DNA from: JADJSS01 sp046329815
Lineage (GTDB): Bacteria; Bacteroidota; Bacteroidia; Chitinophagales; JADIYW01
Reading direction: 5' to 3'
NCBI GenBank assembly: GCA_046329815.1
Contig: JAXLTY010000001.1
Coordinates: forward strand, 1,922,001-1,986,000
DNA: 64,000 bases
Position 1 is the stretch's first letter. Every line of letters begins with the position of its first letter. The notes below the pieces were generated by a model. The model made no database searches, was not told where the DNA came from, and saw nothing but the letters and a program-made list of their open reading frames with translations. Positions 53,676 through 61,813 of this stretch are shown here, piece after piece. The position numbers and the translations under genes are program-made.

Positions 53676-55682
53676 ATGAAAGAAGAGGCAGAAATAAATT
53701 ATTCGAAAATTCAGATGGATAAACTCAATGACTTATTGCGAAATGTCGATACTATAGCAAAAAATGATAATGCTAATTTAGCGCCACTTTATACTGAAAT
53801 TGCTCAAAACTATAAGATTTTAAGAGACTATGACAGCGCATTGAATTATTTCAGCAAAGCGCTAGATCTCTATTCGGAACTCAATGATGTAAAAAATAAA
53901 CTGCGTTTGTATGGAGAAATTGGCGTGATGTTTCAGATCACATATCAGTTTAAAAATGCCTGCGATATTTTTTCAATAGCATTGTCAATTGCTTACCAGA
54001 CAAATGATATTGAGCTAATTGTTGATTTTGAAAGAACGTTAGGAAATTCATACAATTGGTGTGAAAAATTTGACCTTGCTGAAAAACATTTAAAAAATGC
54101 ATTGCAAAATCTGAACCAGCTTAAAAATTATAGAAATACGATTAAGCTGTATTTATCGTATGCTATTCTGCTGAGAAAGAAACAAAAATACGAGTTGTCA
54201 AAAGAATATTTTGAGAAGTGTTTGGATTTGCTTAAAAATGAAACGGCAGACAACATCATTGATGTTTATAAAAGTTATGGTTTGTTGCTGATTGAAATGG
54301 ATGATTTGGAAGCAGCAGAATATTATTTTAAAAAGGGCGAAGCATTAATCAATGACACAATAATCAGTAGCGCTATCTGTACTTTGTATGAGCACCTAAC
54401 TATGTTGTATGAAAAGAAAAAAGATTTTGAACAGGCATTTTTATACAACAATAAATTTTACGAACACAGAGTTGCGTTGCTGGAGCAAGGATTTTCTGAA
54501 GAAAGTAATCTGTTGCATGCAAAGATAGGATTGGAAGATGCTAAAAGAGAACGGCTGATAGCAGAAGAAACAGCAGCAGCAAAGAGTTTGTTTATTGCAA
54601 CCATCAGTCATGAGATACGAACACCGATGAATATTATTTTAGGCACAACGTCATTGATGTTGAATGATAAACCTAAAAAAGAGCATGTCAAGTATTTGCA
54701 AACACTAAAACGTTCCGGCGAAAATTTATTAGGTATTATCAATGATATTTTAGACATATCAAAAATTGAAGCCGGACGACTGGAAATCGAAATGGAACCG
54801 GTTGACATTCGTGAAATATTTGATAATATTTTCACGACGATGGAACAACCGGCAAAAGATAAACAGCTTAAATTGACATACAGTGTAGATGATAAAATTA
54901 ATTTTTTATTTCATTCCGATCCGTTGCGATTAACACAAATTATAACCAACCTGATCAGCAATTCAACGAAGTTTACTGCAAAAGGCAGTATTCATTTTGA
55001 AGCCAAATTAAAATCAAAAAACAAACTGGAAATCGTTGTACGCGATACAGGCATTGGTATTCCGAAAGATAAGCTGGCAACTATTTTTGACCAGTATGAG
55101 CAGGTGCGAACTAAAGTGCAAAAGAAATATAAAGGAACAGGTTTAGGTTTGGCTATTTCCAAAAAATTAGTAGAAATGCTGAACGGCACCATCACATTGA
55201 AAAGTAAAATAAATGTAGGTACTTCCTTTATTATAAATCTTCCAATTGAGGTTGCTGCACAACAAAAAAATATTGACGAAACTGTAATTAAAAAAGATAC
55301 AGCGTTTTTAACGAATAAAACAGTTTTAATTGTAGATGATTTGGATGACAATCGTTTTATATTGCGCGAAACATTACTTTTTTTTAATAAGAATTTGAAT
55401 ATTCTGGAAGCAGAAAACGGATTGATTGCTGTAGAACTGTGCAAGAAACATAAACCGGATTTAATAATCATGGATTTGGATATGCCTGAAATGAATGGCT
55501 TTGAAGCATTGTCGGAAATACGAAAAAATAAAGCAACTAAAAAAACAAAAGTTGCTGCTAGTACAGCAAGTTTAATTACCAACGGCGATGATGAGTTTAT
55601 AGAATTTGGTTTCGACACACATTTGCCAAAGCCATTTGAAATGGATGATTTGTATAATTTACTGAAAAGAACTCTATACTAA
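53676..55682 (+). CDS. Cytoplasmic TPR-containing hybrid histidine kinase
   Basis: The 668-residue protein has no signal peptide or membrane helix. TPR repeats occupy about 35-270. A HisKA domain follows with phospho-His312 (ISHEIRTPMN), then an HATPase domain with NLISNSTKF, RDTGIGIP and YKGTGLGLAISK. The C-terminal receiver domain (548-668) has the acceptor Asp600 (LIIMDLDMPEMNG) and Lys in LPKPFEMDD. It senses a cytosolic cue or a protein partner through the TPR domain. A divergent LytTR regulator is the obvious candidate partner. Confidence 0.93.
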   Translation: MKEEAEINYSKIQMDKLNDLLRNVDTIAKNDNANLAPLYTEIAQNYKILRDYDSALNYFSKALDLYSELNDVKNKLRLYGEIGVMFQITYQFKNACDIFSIALSIAYQTNDIELIVDFERTLGNSYNWCEKFDLAEKHLKNALQNLNQLKNYRNTIKLYLSYAILLRKKQKYELSKEYFEKCLDLLKNETADNIIDVYKSYGLLLIEMDDLEAAEYYFKKGEALINDTIISSAICTLYEHLTMLYEKKKDFEQAFLYNNKFYEHRVALLEQGFSEESNLLHAKIGLEDAKRERLIAEETAAAKSLFIATISHEIRTPMNIILGTTSLMLNDKPKKEHVKYLQTLKRSGENLLGIINDILDISKIEAGRLEIEMEPVDIREIFDNIFTTMEQPAKDKQLKLTYSVDDKINFLFHSDPLRLTQIITNLISNSTKFTAKGSIHFEAKLKSKNKLEIVVRDTGIGIPKDKLATIFDQYEQVRTKVQKKYKGTGLGLAISKKLVEMLNGTITLKSKINVGTSFIINLPIEVAAQQKNIDETVIKKDTAFLTNKTVLIVDDLDDNRFILRETLLFFNKNLNILEAENGLIAVELCKKHKPDLIIMDLDMPEMNGFEALSEIRKNKATKKTKVAASTASLITNGDDEFIEFGFDTHLPKPFEMDDLYNLLKRTLY

Positions 55683-55719
55683 AAAAAGGGTTTCAGATGT
55701 ATATCTGAAACCCTTTTTT
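55682..55719. terminator. Long symmetrical terminator
   Basis: A 17-bp perfect stem (55682-55698 with 55703-55719) with A6 and T6 ends and a GTAT loop. It begins within the stop codon of the kinase gene and also serves the convergent gene at 55737. Confidence 0.92.
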
Positions 55720-55736
55720 ATACCATTAATAATTTC

Positions 55737-56219
55737 TTATCTGGCTAACTGAGCTTTGTATTTTTTTTCTTTTTTACTGCCAATAATTGCTAAAGGAATT
55801 CCAGGTCCTAAAAGTCCGGCTGTTAAAAATGTGCCACCAATAGCCATGCCGTATGTTTTAAGTAAATTGTCCGGTTCGTCATCATACAAGCTTGTTTTTC
55901 TTCCAAGCAAAACACAACCTGTAATAGTACCAGCTAAAGCAGCACCGCCTAAAGATGCCAGAACTATACCGGTTATTTTCATTTTATGATATTTTTTCAC
56001 TTTCTTCTCAAGATATGCTTTGTTGTTGTTGCCTGCTAATTTGTAGCTATTCATCAATGCATTTTCTTTGGTCAGAATGCTTGCACTAGCAGTCTTGAAA
56101 TTAAATGAAGTGCTTGTTTGTGCTGGTGAATAGAATTTTTGCGCGGTAACGCTTTGTGCCTTGCTACTAAAAATAGTTGCCATAAATATGCACATAAAAA
56201 GTACGATTGTCTTACGCAT
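55737..56219 (-). CDS. Secreted or membrane protein of unknown function
   Basis: A 160-residue protein with a signal peptide (MRKTIVLFMCIFMATIFSSKAQ), a polar middle part and two glycine-rich hydrophobic segments at about 82-106 and 124-145 separated by a charged loop. It ends in a basic tail (GSKKEKKYKAQLAR). The layout is that of small Bacteroidota envelope proteins. No family recognised. Confidence 0.65.
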   Translation of the reverse strand: MRKTIVLFMCIFMATIFSSKAQSVTAQKFYSPAQTSTSFNFKTASASILTKENALMNSYKLAGNNNKAYLEKKVKKYHKMKITGIVLASLGGAALAGTITGCVLLGRKTSLYDDEPDNLLKTYGMAIGGTFLTAGLLGPGIPLAIIGSKKEKKYKAQLAR

Positions 56220-56274
56220 GTGTGTTTGTTTTATAGTGTTAATAATTATCGGTAAATATAAACATATTTTCTAA

Positions 56275-56661
56275 TTATTCGTTCTTGTTTATATAATCTA
56301 ATTTAAAAGCCATGATGTCTGCAATTGATTTTGCACGGAATTTCGCATGTTCGGCTTTGTCACCAGTAAATAATTCATCAATGGTTTGGCTCCAGTAAAA
56401 CAGCCACTTTTCAAATTCCTGAGAACGCAAAGGAAATTGTTTATCGACTTCAAAATGTTTTTCGGTAACATTTCCTCGGTAATTATTGGCATCCAGTAAA
56501 ATGCTGTCCCAAAAATTAGCAATGGTTGTTAAGTGTTCGTCTAAATTTGGTAATACCATTTTAATGAAAATTGGTTTCAGTAAATCGTCTTGCAACAATT
56601 TATCATAAAATGTTTTTACCAGTAAATCAATATCTGCACGTGTTTGAATGTCCTGTTTCAT
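56275..56661 (-). CDS. Group III truncated haemoglobin
   Basis: The 128-residue haem protein matches group III truncated globins such as Campylobacter Ctb: Tyr19 at the B10 position (FYDKLLQDD), IANFWDSILL for the E helix, YRGNVTEKH with proximal His69, and FEKWLFYWSQTIDELFTG after it. Such globins bind O2 or NO and may protect from nitrosative stress. It starts one base after the stop of a DinB-family gene, so the two are coupled. Confidence 0.9.
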   Translation of the reverse strand: MKQDIQTRADIDLLVKTFYDKLLQDDLLKPIFIKMVLPNLDEHLTTIANFWDSILLDANNYRGNVTEKHFEVDKQFPLRSQEFEKWLFYWSQTIDELFTGDKAEHAKFRAKSIADIMAFKLDYINKNE

Positions 56662-56662
56662 A

Positions 56663-57127
56663 TTACCATATGTCTGCTCTTGGTGTTTTTAATAATCGTA
56701 AATATAGCTGAATTTGCGCGGTATGATATGCTTCATGATACGCGATTTCCAATAAAAAAGTATCTAATCTTTTTGTGCCTGAGCGACGTTGAAGTTTTGT
56801 GTTCTGCAATTCATCGTCTGAGATATTCTTTAAAAATTCAATAAAATCGATTCTGTCTTTTTGATTGATCTCAATTTCATTTTCAATAGAAATATATGGT
56901 CTGCCGCCAAACATAATATCATAATTCAAATTTATGTTTGATCGGTCAGCAATATTTTTATGATACCATTTGTCGCAATCCAATACATGTCTCACTGTTT
57001 CGATCAACGACATTGAATCTTCGTCCAGTTTCCAATGAATGTGTTCGTGCGGAATTGCGCGAAAAACCAATAAACTTCGCTTTCTTGCGGTTTCAATATT
57101 TTCAATTAAGGTGTTAATAGTTTGCAT
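56663..57127 (-). CDS. DinB-family protein, coupled to the truncated haemoglobin gene
   Basis: A 154-residue DinB-like bundle. Candidate metal-binding residues lie in ETVRHVLDCDKWYHKNI (His48) and EIAYHEAYHTAQIQLYLRLL (His131, His135). It differs from the DinB protein at 52218. It sits directly before the globin gene and 24 bp after the unknown 461-residue gene on the same strand, so a three-gene unit is possible. Confidence 0.85.
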   Translation of the reverse strand: MQTINTLIENIETARKRSLLVFRAIPHEHIHWKLDEDSMSLIETVRHVLDCDKWYHKNIADRSNINLNYDIMFGGRPYISIENEIEINQKDRIDFIEFLKNISDDELQNTKLQRRSGTKRLDTFLLEIAYHEAYHTAQIQLYLRLLKTPRADIW

Positions 57128-57151
57128 GTTATGCTAGTAGAAGTGATAAAG

Positions 57152-58537
57152 TTATAACATTTCCGCTGCACAGTCCAACAGCCAGTTATATTCCAGTGTG
57201 CTTTTATTAGTATTCAATTCTTCAATATATTTTTGTGTTTGTATTTTATCATTATTAAGTTGAATCAATTTTAAAACGGCTTTAATAAAATTTTTATAAC
57301 GTGTTTTATAATAATCATTCAGTTCTTCGTTCGTATAAACGTATTTCTTAAATGCGTTGATGCTGTTGTTTAAAATATCAAAATAAGATTCATCTTTTTT
57401 TTCCAATTCATAGTAAGTTTTTATTAAAAGCACACGCGAGCTCAAACGATAAAAAACATCTTTATATTTTGTAGTGCTGATGAGCTGCAAGACTTTGTCG
57501 TATTCTTTTTTATAATACAGCAAATGCGCTTTGTTGTAGCTATAGACATCTTCTTGTATTTCTTCCGGTAAATTAATTTTAAAAGTTTCGACAAAATTAT
57601 CTACGTAATCAATCTTGTTTAAGTACAAACCAATGGTCGTTACGTTCTTATAAATAGCAGCAGTAATAGTATTGTCTTGTTCGAGTACCAAATTATTTTC
57701 AATTAGAAATAAGAACAAATTAAATAGGCGCTGTTGTGCATTTTCTAAATTATTGTGTACTTGTTTTATTACAATGGCAATTAAAATAGTAATACATTCT
57801 TTCAGTTCTTCAGCATCAATTTCATTTTTATTATGAATGATTAATTGGTAACAATTTTCAAAATCTTGTAAAGCGGCAAAATCATACAGCAATTTATTGA
57901 TAAGACTATGGATTCTATATAAAATAAGATTACAGTCGTGAGTTTCTAAATCTGAATGTAGATTTATTAACGAATAATTTCTGAATTTTATTGCGGCTAA
58001 CTGATTGTAATCATGTATGACATTAAACGCTTTTTGAAAATTAGATTGTCTGGTATTTTTTTGTGTTTCATAACCGTATATTTTTTCATTAAATTCGATT
58101 AAACGGAATTGTTTTTTAATACTTTCTTTTAAACTATCTAAATAATTCTCCGTTTGCTTTATTTCATTTTCTAAATTTTTATCTAGACCTTTCTTGTAAT
58201 AAAAATCAATTAGAGCATTTTTATGATAAAATGAATCATCTTTTAATTGCTGATGCACGATATATGTTTCCACTAATTTATTGCTGTCACTTAAAAGCTT
58301 ATTCATTTTTTGTTCATTGTAAGTTTCATCTTTATAAACTTCTTTAAAAACTGCTTTTCGGTCAAAAATAGTTTCATGCATTTTTTTATTTACACCTAAA
58401 TTAGTAATAGTATATTGGATCAGTTTATCTGTTGAATTGCTATTACTTGTAGTGTTTTTTAATGAGAAATCGAGTAACTTTTTCCGTTCGTCGGAAGAAA
58501 AAGCAGAGATCAATGAAAGGAATTTTGTATTTAACAT
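57152..58537 (-). CDS. Large alpha-helical (TPR-like) cytosolic protein of unknown function
   Basis: A 461-residue protein without signal peptide or membrane segment, rich in Lys, Asn, Leu and Tyr. Its N-terminus (FLSLISAFSSDERKKLLDFSL) and helical repeat character are those of a Bacteroidota family of uncharacterised proteins. TPR-like helix pairs are probable (for example KAHLLYYKKEYDKVLQLI). It stands divergent to a lipoprotein gene with only 32 bp between start codons. Confidence 0.7.
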   Translation of the reverse strand: MLNTKFLSLISAFSSDERKKLLDFSLKNTTSNSNSTDKLIQYTITNLGVNKKMHETIFDRKAVFKEVYKDETYNEQKMNKLLSDSNKLVETYIVHQQLKDDSFYHKNALIDFYYKKGLDKNLENEIKQTENYLDSLKESIKKQFRLIEFNEKIYGYETQKNTRQSNFQKAFNVIHDYNQLAAIKFRNYSLINLHSDLETHDCNLILYRIHSLINKLLYDFAALQDFENCYQLIIHNKNEIDAEELKECITILIAIVIKQVHNNLENAQQRLFNLFLFLIENNLVLEQDNTITAAIYKNVTTIGLYLNKIDYVDNFVETFKINLPEEIQEDVYSYNKAHLLYYKKEYDKVLQLISTTKYKDVFYRLSSRVLLIKTYYELEKKDESYFDILNNSINAFKKYVYTNEELNDYYKTRYKNFIKAVLKLIQLNNDKIQTQKYIEELNTNKSTLEYNWLLDCAAEML

Positions 58538-58554
58538 TTTTTTAATTATATTTA
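58525..58554 (+). promoter_or_regulatory. Promoter of the lipoprotein gene at 58570
   Basis: TTG at 58525-58527 and TATATTTA at 58547-58554 (7 of 8) are 19 bp apart. The upstream box lies inside the first codons of the divergent gene, so the two divergent transcripts overlap in their control region. Confidence 0.6.
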
Positions 58555-58569
58555 CAAAGAAAACGTAAT

Positions 58570-59247
58570 ATGAGAAAAATAATTTACCTGTTAGCGATTT
58601 TGTTTATCGTTGTTGTTTCCTGCAAAAAAAACAAGTCATCAGATGTAGAGTTTATTTTTACTAAAGTAGAAGGTAATAAAATATCTGCAACTAATGGTGT
58701 TGTCAAATTACAATGGGAAGATACAAAAAATACTCAATGGAATATTATAGAATATAATTTGACAGACGGAACACAAAAAACAATTCCAACAACAATAAGA
58801 TCTATTAGTGATAATATAGATTTAAACAAAGAATATTACTTTGTTCCTGTTGGCAATTCAGTAATTATAGACACAACTAATGCTTGCAGAAAGAATGCTA
58901 TTAAAACAATAGTTTCTACTATGCCAGATTTATTCACGACTTTTAAACCTTGTCCATCATCACAACTTTCACTTATTTCTGTTTTTGCGGAAAAAATTAG
59001 TGCTACACAAGGAACTTTTAATGCTGGTTTTGCAAGTATTGGTAATACATCGTGGAAAGTAAAAGTTACAAATACAGCCACGTCAACATCAAATACAACA
59101 AATACCGTAATCACTGAAACAGGCAATATAAATATACCATTGGATGTTACTCAAGCTGTTGAAATAACAGGCGATCAAAATGGTGCGAAAGCAAGTTTTA
59201 ATGTCCGTGTAAATAGTGATGCCAATGTAATTGTATCTGATTTTTAA
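58570..59247 (+). CDS. Lipoprotein of unknown function
   Basis: A 225-residue lipoprotein (signal MRKIIYLLAILFIVVVSC, then KKNKS). The mature part appears as two related beta domains, each carrying a similar strand (KISATNGVVKLQW near 38 and KISATQGTFNAGF near 142), so an internal duplication is likely. A terminator follows, separating it from the next cluster. Confidence 0.72.
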   Translation: MRKIIYLLAILFIVVVSCKKNKSSDVEFIFTKVEGNKISATNGVVKLQWEDTKNTQWNIIEYNLTDGTQKTIPTTIRSISDNIDLNKEYYFVPVGNSVIIDTTNACRKNAIKTIVSTMPDLFTTFKPCPSSQLSLISVFAEKISATQGTFNAGFASIGNTSWKVKVTNTATSTSNTTNTVITETGNINIPLDVTQAVEITGDQNGAKASFNVRVNSDANVIVSDF

Positions 59248-59326
59248 TTTATTTTTGAAACGATATTTTCAAAAAACAAAAATTTGGTAACTATTATAAA
59301 ATATTAATTTTCAATAGTTTATATCT

Positions 59327-59358
59327 AAAAAGGAACTCATTTGAGTTCCTTTTTTTTT
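59327..59358 (+). terminator. Terminator before the lipoprotein/OmpA cluster
   Basis: A 13-bp stem AAAAAGGAACTCA / TGAGTTCCTTTTT with a two-base loop and a long T run. Confidence 0.9.
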
Positions 59359-59477
59359 GCCTTTTCGGTTCAAAACTGCCGAAATATGTAATTTCTATGC
59401 CGTTTATTTTCCTGCAATTTTACATCATCAAACAAAGGAAATGATGTAAGACAAACCTTTAAAAAACAAAAAACTTA

Positions 59478-59511
59478 CCGCCAAAGCCGAAAAGCGAAAC
59501 AGAGTAGGAAA
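59478..59511 (+). promoter_or_regulatory. Repeated leader motif, divergent copy
   Basis: The segment shares the core AAGCCGAAAA...GAAA.AGAGTAGG with the copies at 61221 and 61752 and lies 21 bp before the ATG at 59532. CGC and GCG can pair where the other copies have CAGG and CCTG. Confidence 0.5.
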
Positions 59512-59531
59512 CAAAATAAAAAATAAAGAAA

Positions 59532-60497
59532 ATGAACACATCAAACAAAAATCTAATTACAAAAAATGTAACAAAAAGTTTAATCAACAAAATTGCAATT
59601 AGAGCATTCCTTCTTTTTTTAAGCACCAGTTCTTTAATCAGTTGCAAAAAAAATGAAGCAGTAGCGTATAAACCAACAGCGCAAGCGCTTAGCAACTTGT
59701 TCAATATAAGCTTAAACAACATTAAACAAACAGCTACTTTCGATGCTGCTACTACTTTTACATTCACATCAGCACAAGGTACAACCATAACCATAGATGG
59801 CACTTGCCTGCGCAAAAACGGAAACCCGGTGACAGGAAACGTTGAATTGGAATTTGTAGAATTATATGACAGAGCATCGATGGCAATGACCAACAAACCA
59901 ACTATTGGAATCAATGCAAGCAATGAAGAAGAAGTGCTGGAATCTGGTGGTGAGTTTTATCTGAACGTAACACAAAATGGTGTTTCATTGACAACCACTT
60001 GCTATATTCCAATTGAAGTGCCTACCGCAATAACAGGCGGAACGAAAACTGGTATGCAACCATTTAACGGTACAACAGATGCTAATGGCAAACTAACTTG
60101 GGAAGTTGCGCCTGCTTCGGATTTCTATGTAAAAACAAATCCGGATAAATATGCTTCTGTATTGCCTGCTTTTGGCTGGTTCAATTGCGATAGATTTTAT
60201 AATGATCCAAGACCCAAAACACATATCACAGTTTTGGTACCTGCTGGTTATGCAAATGCAAGCACCGTATTCTTATCTACTAATGCTGTTCCAAATTCAT
60301 TAGGTGGAATTGGTGGAAGTAAATATCCTGTTGGTTTAGACTGTAATATCATCTTTGTAACTGAAGAAAACGGAAACTTCAGATATGCAATAAAACCAAT
60401 GACTTTAGTAGCAGATCAACATGTAACGTTTTCTATTTCTGAAACAAGATTAGCAACAGCAGCACAATTTAAAGCAGCATTAAATGCATTGCCTTAA
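59532..60497 (+). CDS. Lipoprotein of unknown function, first gene of the OmpA cluster
   Basis: A 321-residue lipoprotein with an unusually long positively charged N-region before the hydrophobic core (AFLLFLSTSSLISC, Cys at 38, then KKNE). The mature protein is beta-rich; a segment TITIDGTCLRKNGNPVTGNVELEFVEL resembles carboxypeptidase-regulatory-like folds, and later parts (FGWFNCDRFY) recur in Bacteroidota lipoproteins. No enzyme motif. It begins a same-strand run of five genes, with copies of a shared leader motif between them. Confidence 0.72.
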   Translation: MNTSNKNLITKNVTKSLINKIAIRAFLLFLSTSSLISCKKNEAVAYKPTAQALSNLFNISLNNIKQTATFDAATTFTFTSAQGTTITIDGTCLRKNGNPVTGNVELEFVELYDRASMAMTNKPTIGINASNEEEVLESGGEFYLNVTQNGVSLTTTCYIPIEVPTAITGGTKTGMQPFNGTTDANGKLTWEVAPASDFYVKTNPDKYASVLPAFGWFNCDRFYNDPRPKTHITVLVPAGYANASTVFLSTNAVPNSLGGIGGSKYPVGLDCNIIFVTEENGNFRYAIKPMTLVADQHVTFSISETRLATAAQFKAALNALP

Positions 60498-60549
60498 TCT
60501 ATAATCAAACACCAATCAAAAATATTCACTAAAAATTAAAATTAAACAA

Positions 60550-61185
60550 ATGAAAAATCCAATTAAAAATCAAATCAGCAAATCAAGAATCAACATCACA
60601 ATCATTCTGTTTGCTATCTTTTCCATCTTTTGCACTAGCTGTAAAAAAGATTCTGTAACAGCATCTTGCGATACCACAAATACAAATTTTCATCAATTAT
60701 ATAATTCAGTCGCTGCAATTTCGGGCAATATAGATGAAGTAAATTATGATTATGAAGAGCATGAATATTCGTTTACAGTTGCAAGTAATGAAACAGTTTG
60801 TCAAATTGGTTATCAAGGACAGAGCGCAATGCCAACCGGACCTTTAACTTATGAAATTCAATTAAGAGACAGCACTACTAATACAGCACTTTATTTAATT
60901 AATACCACTTTTGATACCTTACAAACGAGTTATGTGTCAGTGCCAAATATCTCATTAGTGCCAGGACACATTTATACAGTAAAAAGAACGCTTGTACATC
61001 ATTACTACCATTATCCTTATACAGTAAGCCGTTTGGTTCGTATTAATAGTATAGGTGTAAATCCAATGTCATTTCCTTATACCGTTGGCAATATGACTAT
61101 AATTGGGTCTAAACTTTTTGACTATACAACAACTTCATATAATCAAAATATTTCCATTCCATTTATTGACATCGTATTTCAATAA
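60550..61185 (+). CDS. Lipoprotein of unknown function
   Basis: A 211-residue lipoprotein (Cys31 in FCTSC, then KKDS) with a long N-region containing KNQISK. The mature part has a His/Tyr-rich segment (VHHYYHYPYTVSR) within a beta-rich body. It lies 52 bp after the preceding gene and is probably in one operon with it. No leader motif precedes this gene. Confidence 0.7.
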   Translation: MKNPIKNQISKSRINITIILFAIFSIFCTSCKKDSVTASCDTTNTNFHQLYNSVAAISGNIDEVNYDYEEHEYSFTVASNETVCQIGYQGQSAMPTGPLTYEIQLRDSTTNTALYLINTTFDTLQTSYVSVPNISLVPGHIYTVKRTLVHHYYHYPYTVSRLVRINSIGVNPMSFPYTVGNMTIIGSKLFDYTTTSYNQNISIPFIDIVFQ

Positions 61186-61220
61186 CATTTAAATAAAAGA
61201 TCAAAGACAATAATAAAAAA

Positions 61221-61255
61221 ACAGGGCAAGCCGAAAACCTGAAATAGAGTAGGCA
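61221..61255 (+). promoter_or_regulatory. Repeated leader motif, copy 1
   Basis: A 35-bp element, ACAGGGCAAGCC to GAGTAGGCA, is 34 of 35 identical to the copy at 61752-61786. It lies 31 bp before the ATG at 61287. CAGG can pair with CCTG, and the GCC in that loop can pair with the downstream GGC, which together would be an H-type pseudoknot. Confidence 0.6.
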
Positions 61256-61286
61256 CTTTTTTCTCAAAAAATTAAAATTTTAAAAA

Positions 61287-61739
61287 ATGAAAACAATTAA
61301 AAATCAAATCGGAAAAATGGCAGTAGTAATCATGGTTATATTTAGTATGATTAGTTGCACAAAAGAAGAAATAAAAAATCCTTATCCAACACCACAATCT
61401 GGTTCTTATAACATCAGCGAAAATGATTCAAGCGGCATTGCCAACCTTATGACAGAAGCAGATATTGTAGATGATTTAATAGATGAAGCACCAGTAGATG
61501 GTGTGTATAAAACAGGACGTATCATTGCAGAAAATTATAATGCCAGATTAGAGATGGTATATATGATAGATTCTGTTGAATCTGTAAAGCTAAGTATTCC
61601 ATTAAACAACGATAATGGTTATTTAAACATAACTGGCAAAGGTACTTTATCAAAAAGTGATGGCACAATAATTACAAATCCAGTAATAATAAACACAACT
61701 GATGGCCGTGGCCGTGGTCATGTAACCTTAATGAGATAA
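61287..61739 (+). CDS. Small lipoprotein of unknown function
   Basis: A 150-residue lipoprotein (Cys24 in SMISC, then TKEE) whose N-region KTIKNQIGK resembles that of the preceding lipoprotein. The mature part is acidic near its start (EADIVDDLIDEAP) and ends in a Gly/Arg-rich turn (TDGRGRGHV). No family recognised. Confidence 0.68.
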   Translation: MKTIKNQIGKMAVVIMVIFSMISCTKEEIKNPYPTPQSGSYNISENDSSGIANLMTEADIVDDLIDEAPVDGVYKTGRIIAENYNARLEMVYMIDSVESVKLSIPLNNDNGYLNITGKGTLSKSDGTIITNPVIINTTDGRGRGHVTLMR

Positions 61740-61751
61740 ATAAAACCAAAA

Positions 61752-61786
61752 ACAGGGCAAGCCGAAAACCTGAAAAAGAGTAGGCA
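61752..61786 (+). promoter_or_regulatory. Repeated leader motif, copy 2
   Basis: This copy differs from that at 61221-61255 by a single base and lies 27 bp before the ATG of the OmpA-family gene. The flanking T-rich tail (CTTTTT) is also shared. Confidence 0.6.
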
Positions 61787-61813
61787 ACTTTTTCTTACAT
61801 AAAATAATACAAA

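Noticed and set aside
61221..61255. c-di-GMP-I riboswitch
   Set aside because: ACAGGGCAA recalls its first conserved strand, but the second strand (GGGACGCAAAGCC) and the second helix are absent, and the element is too short.
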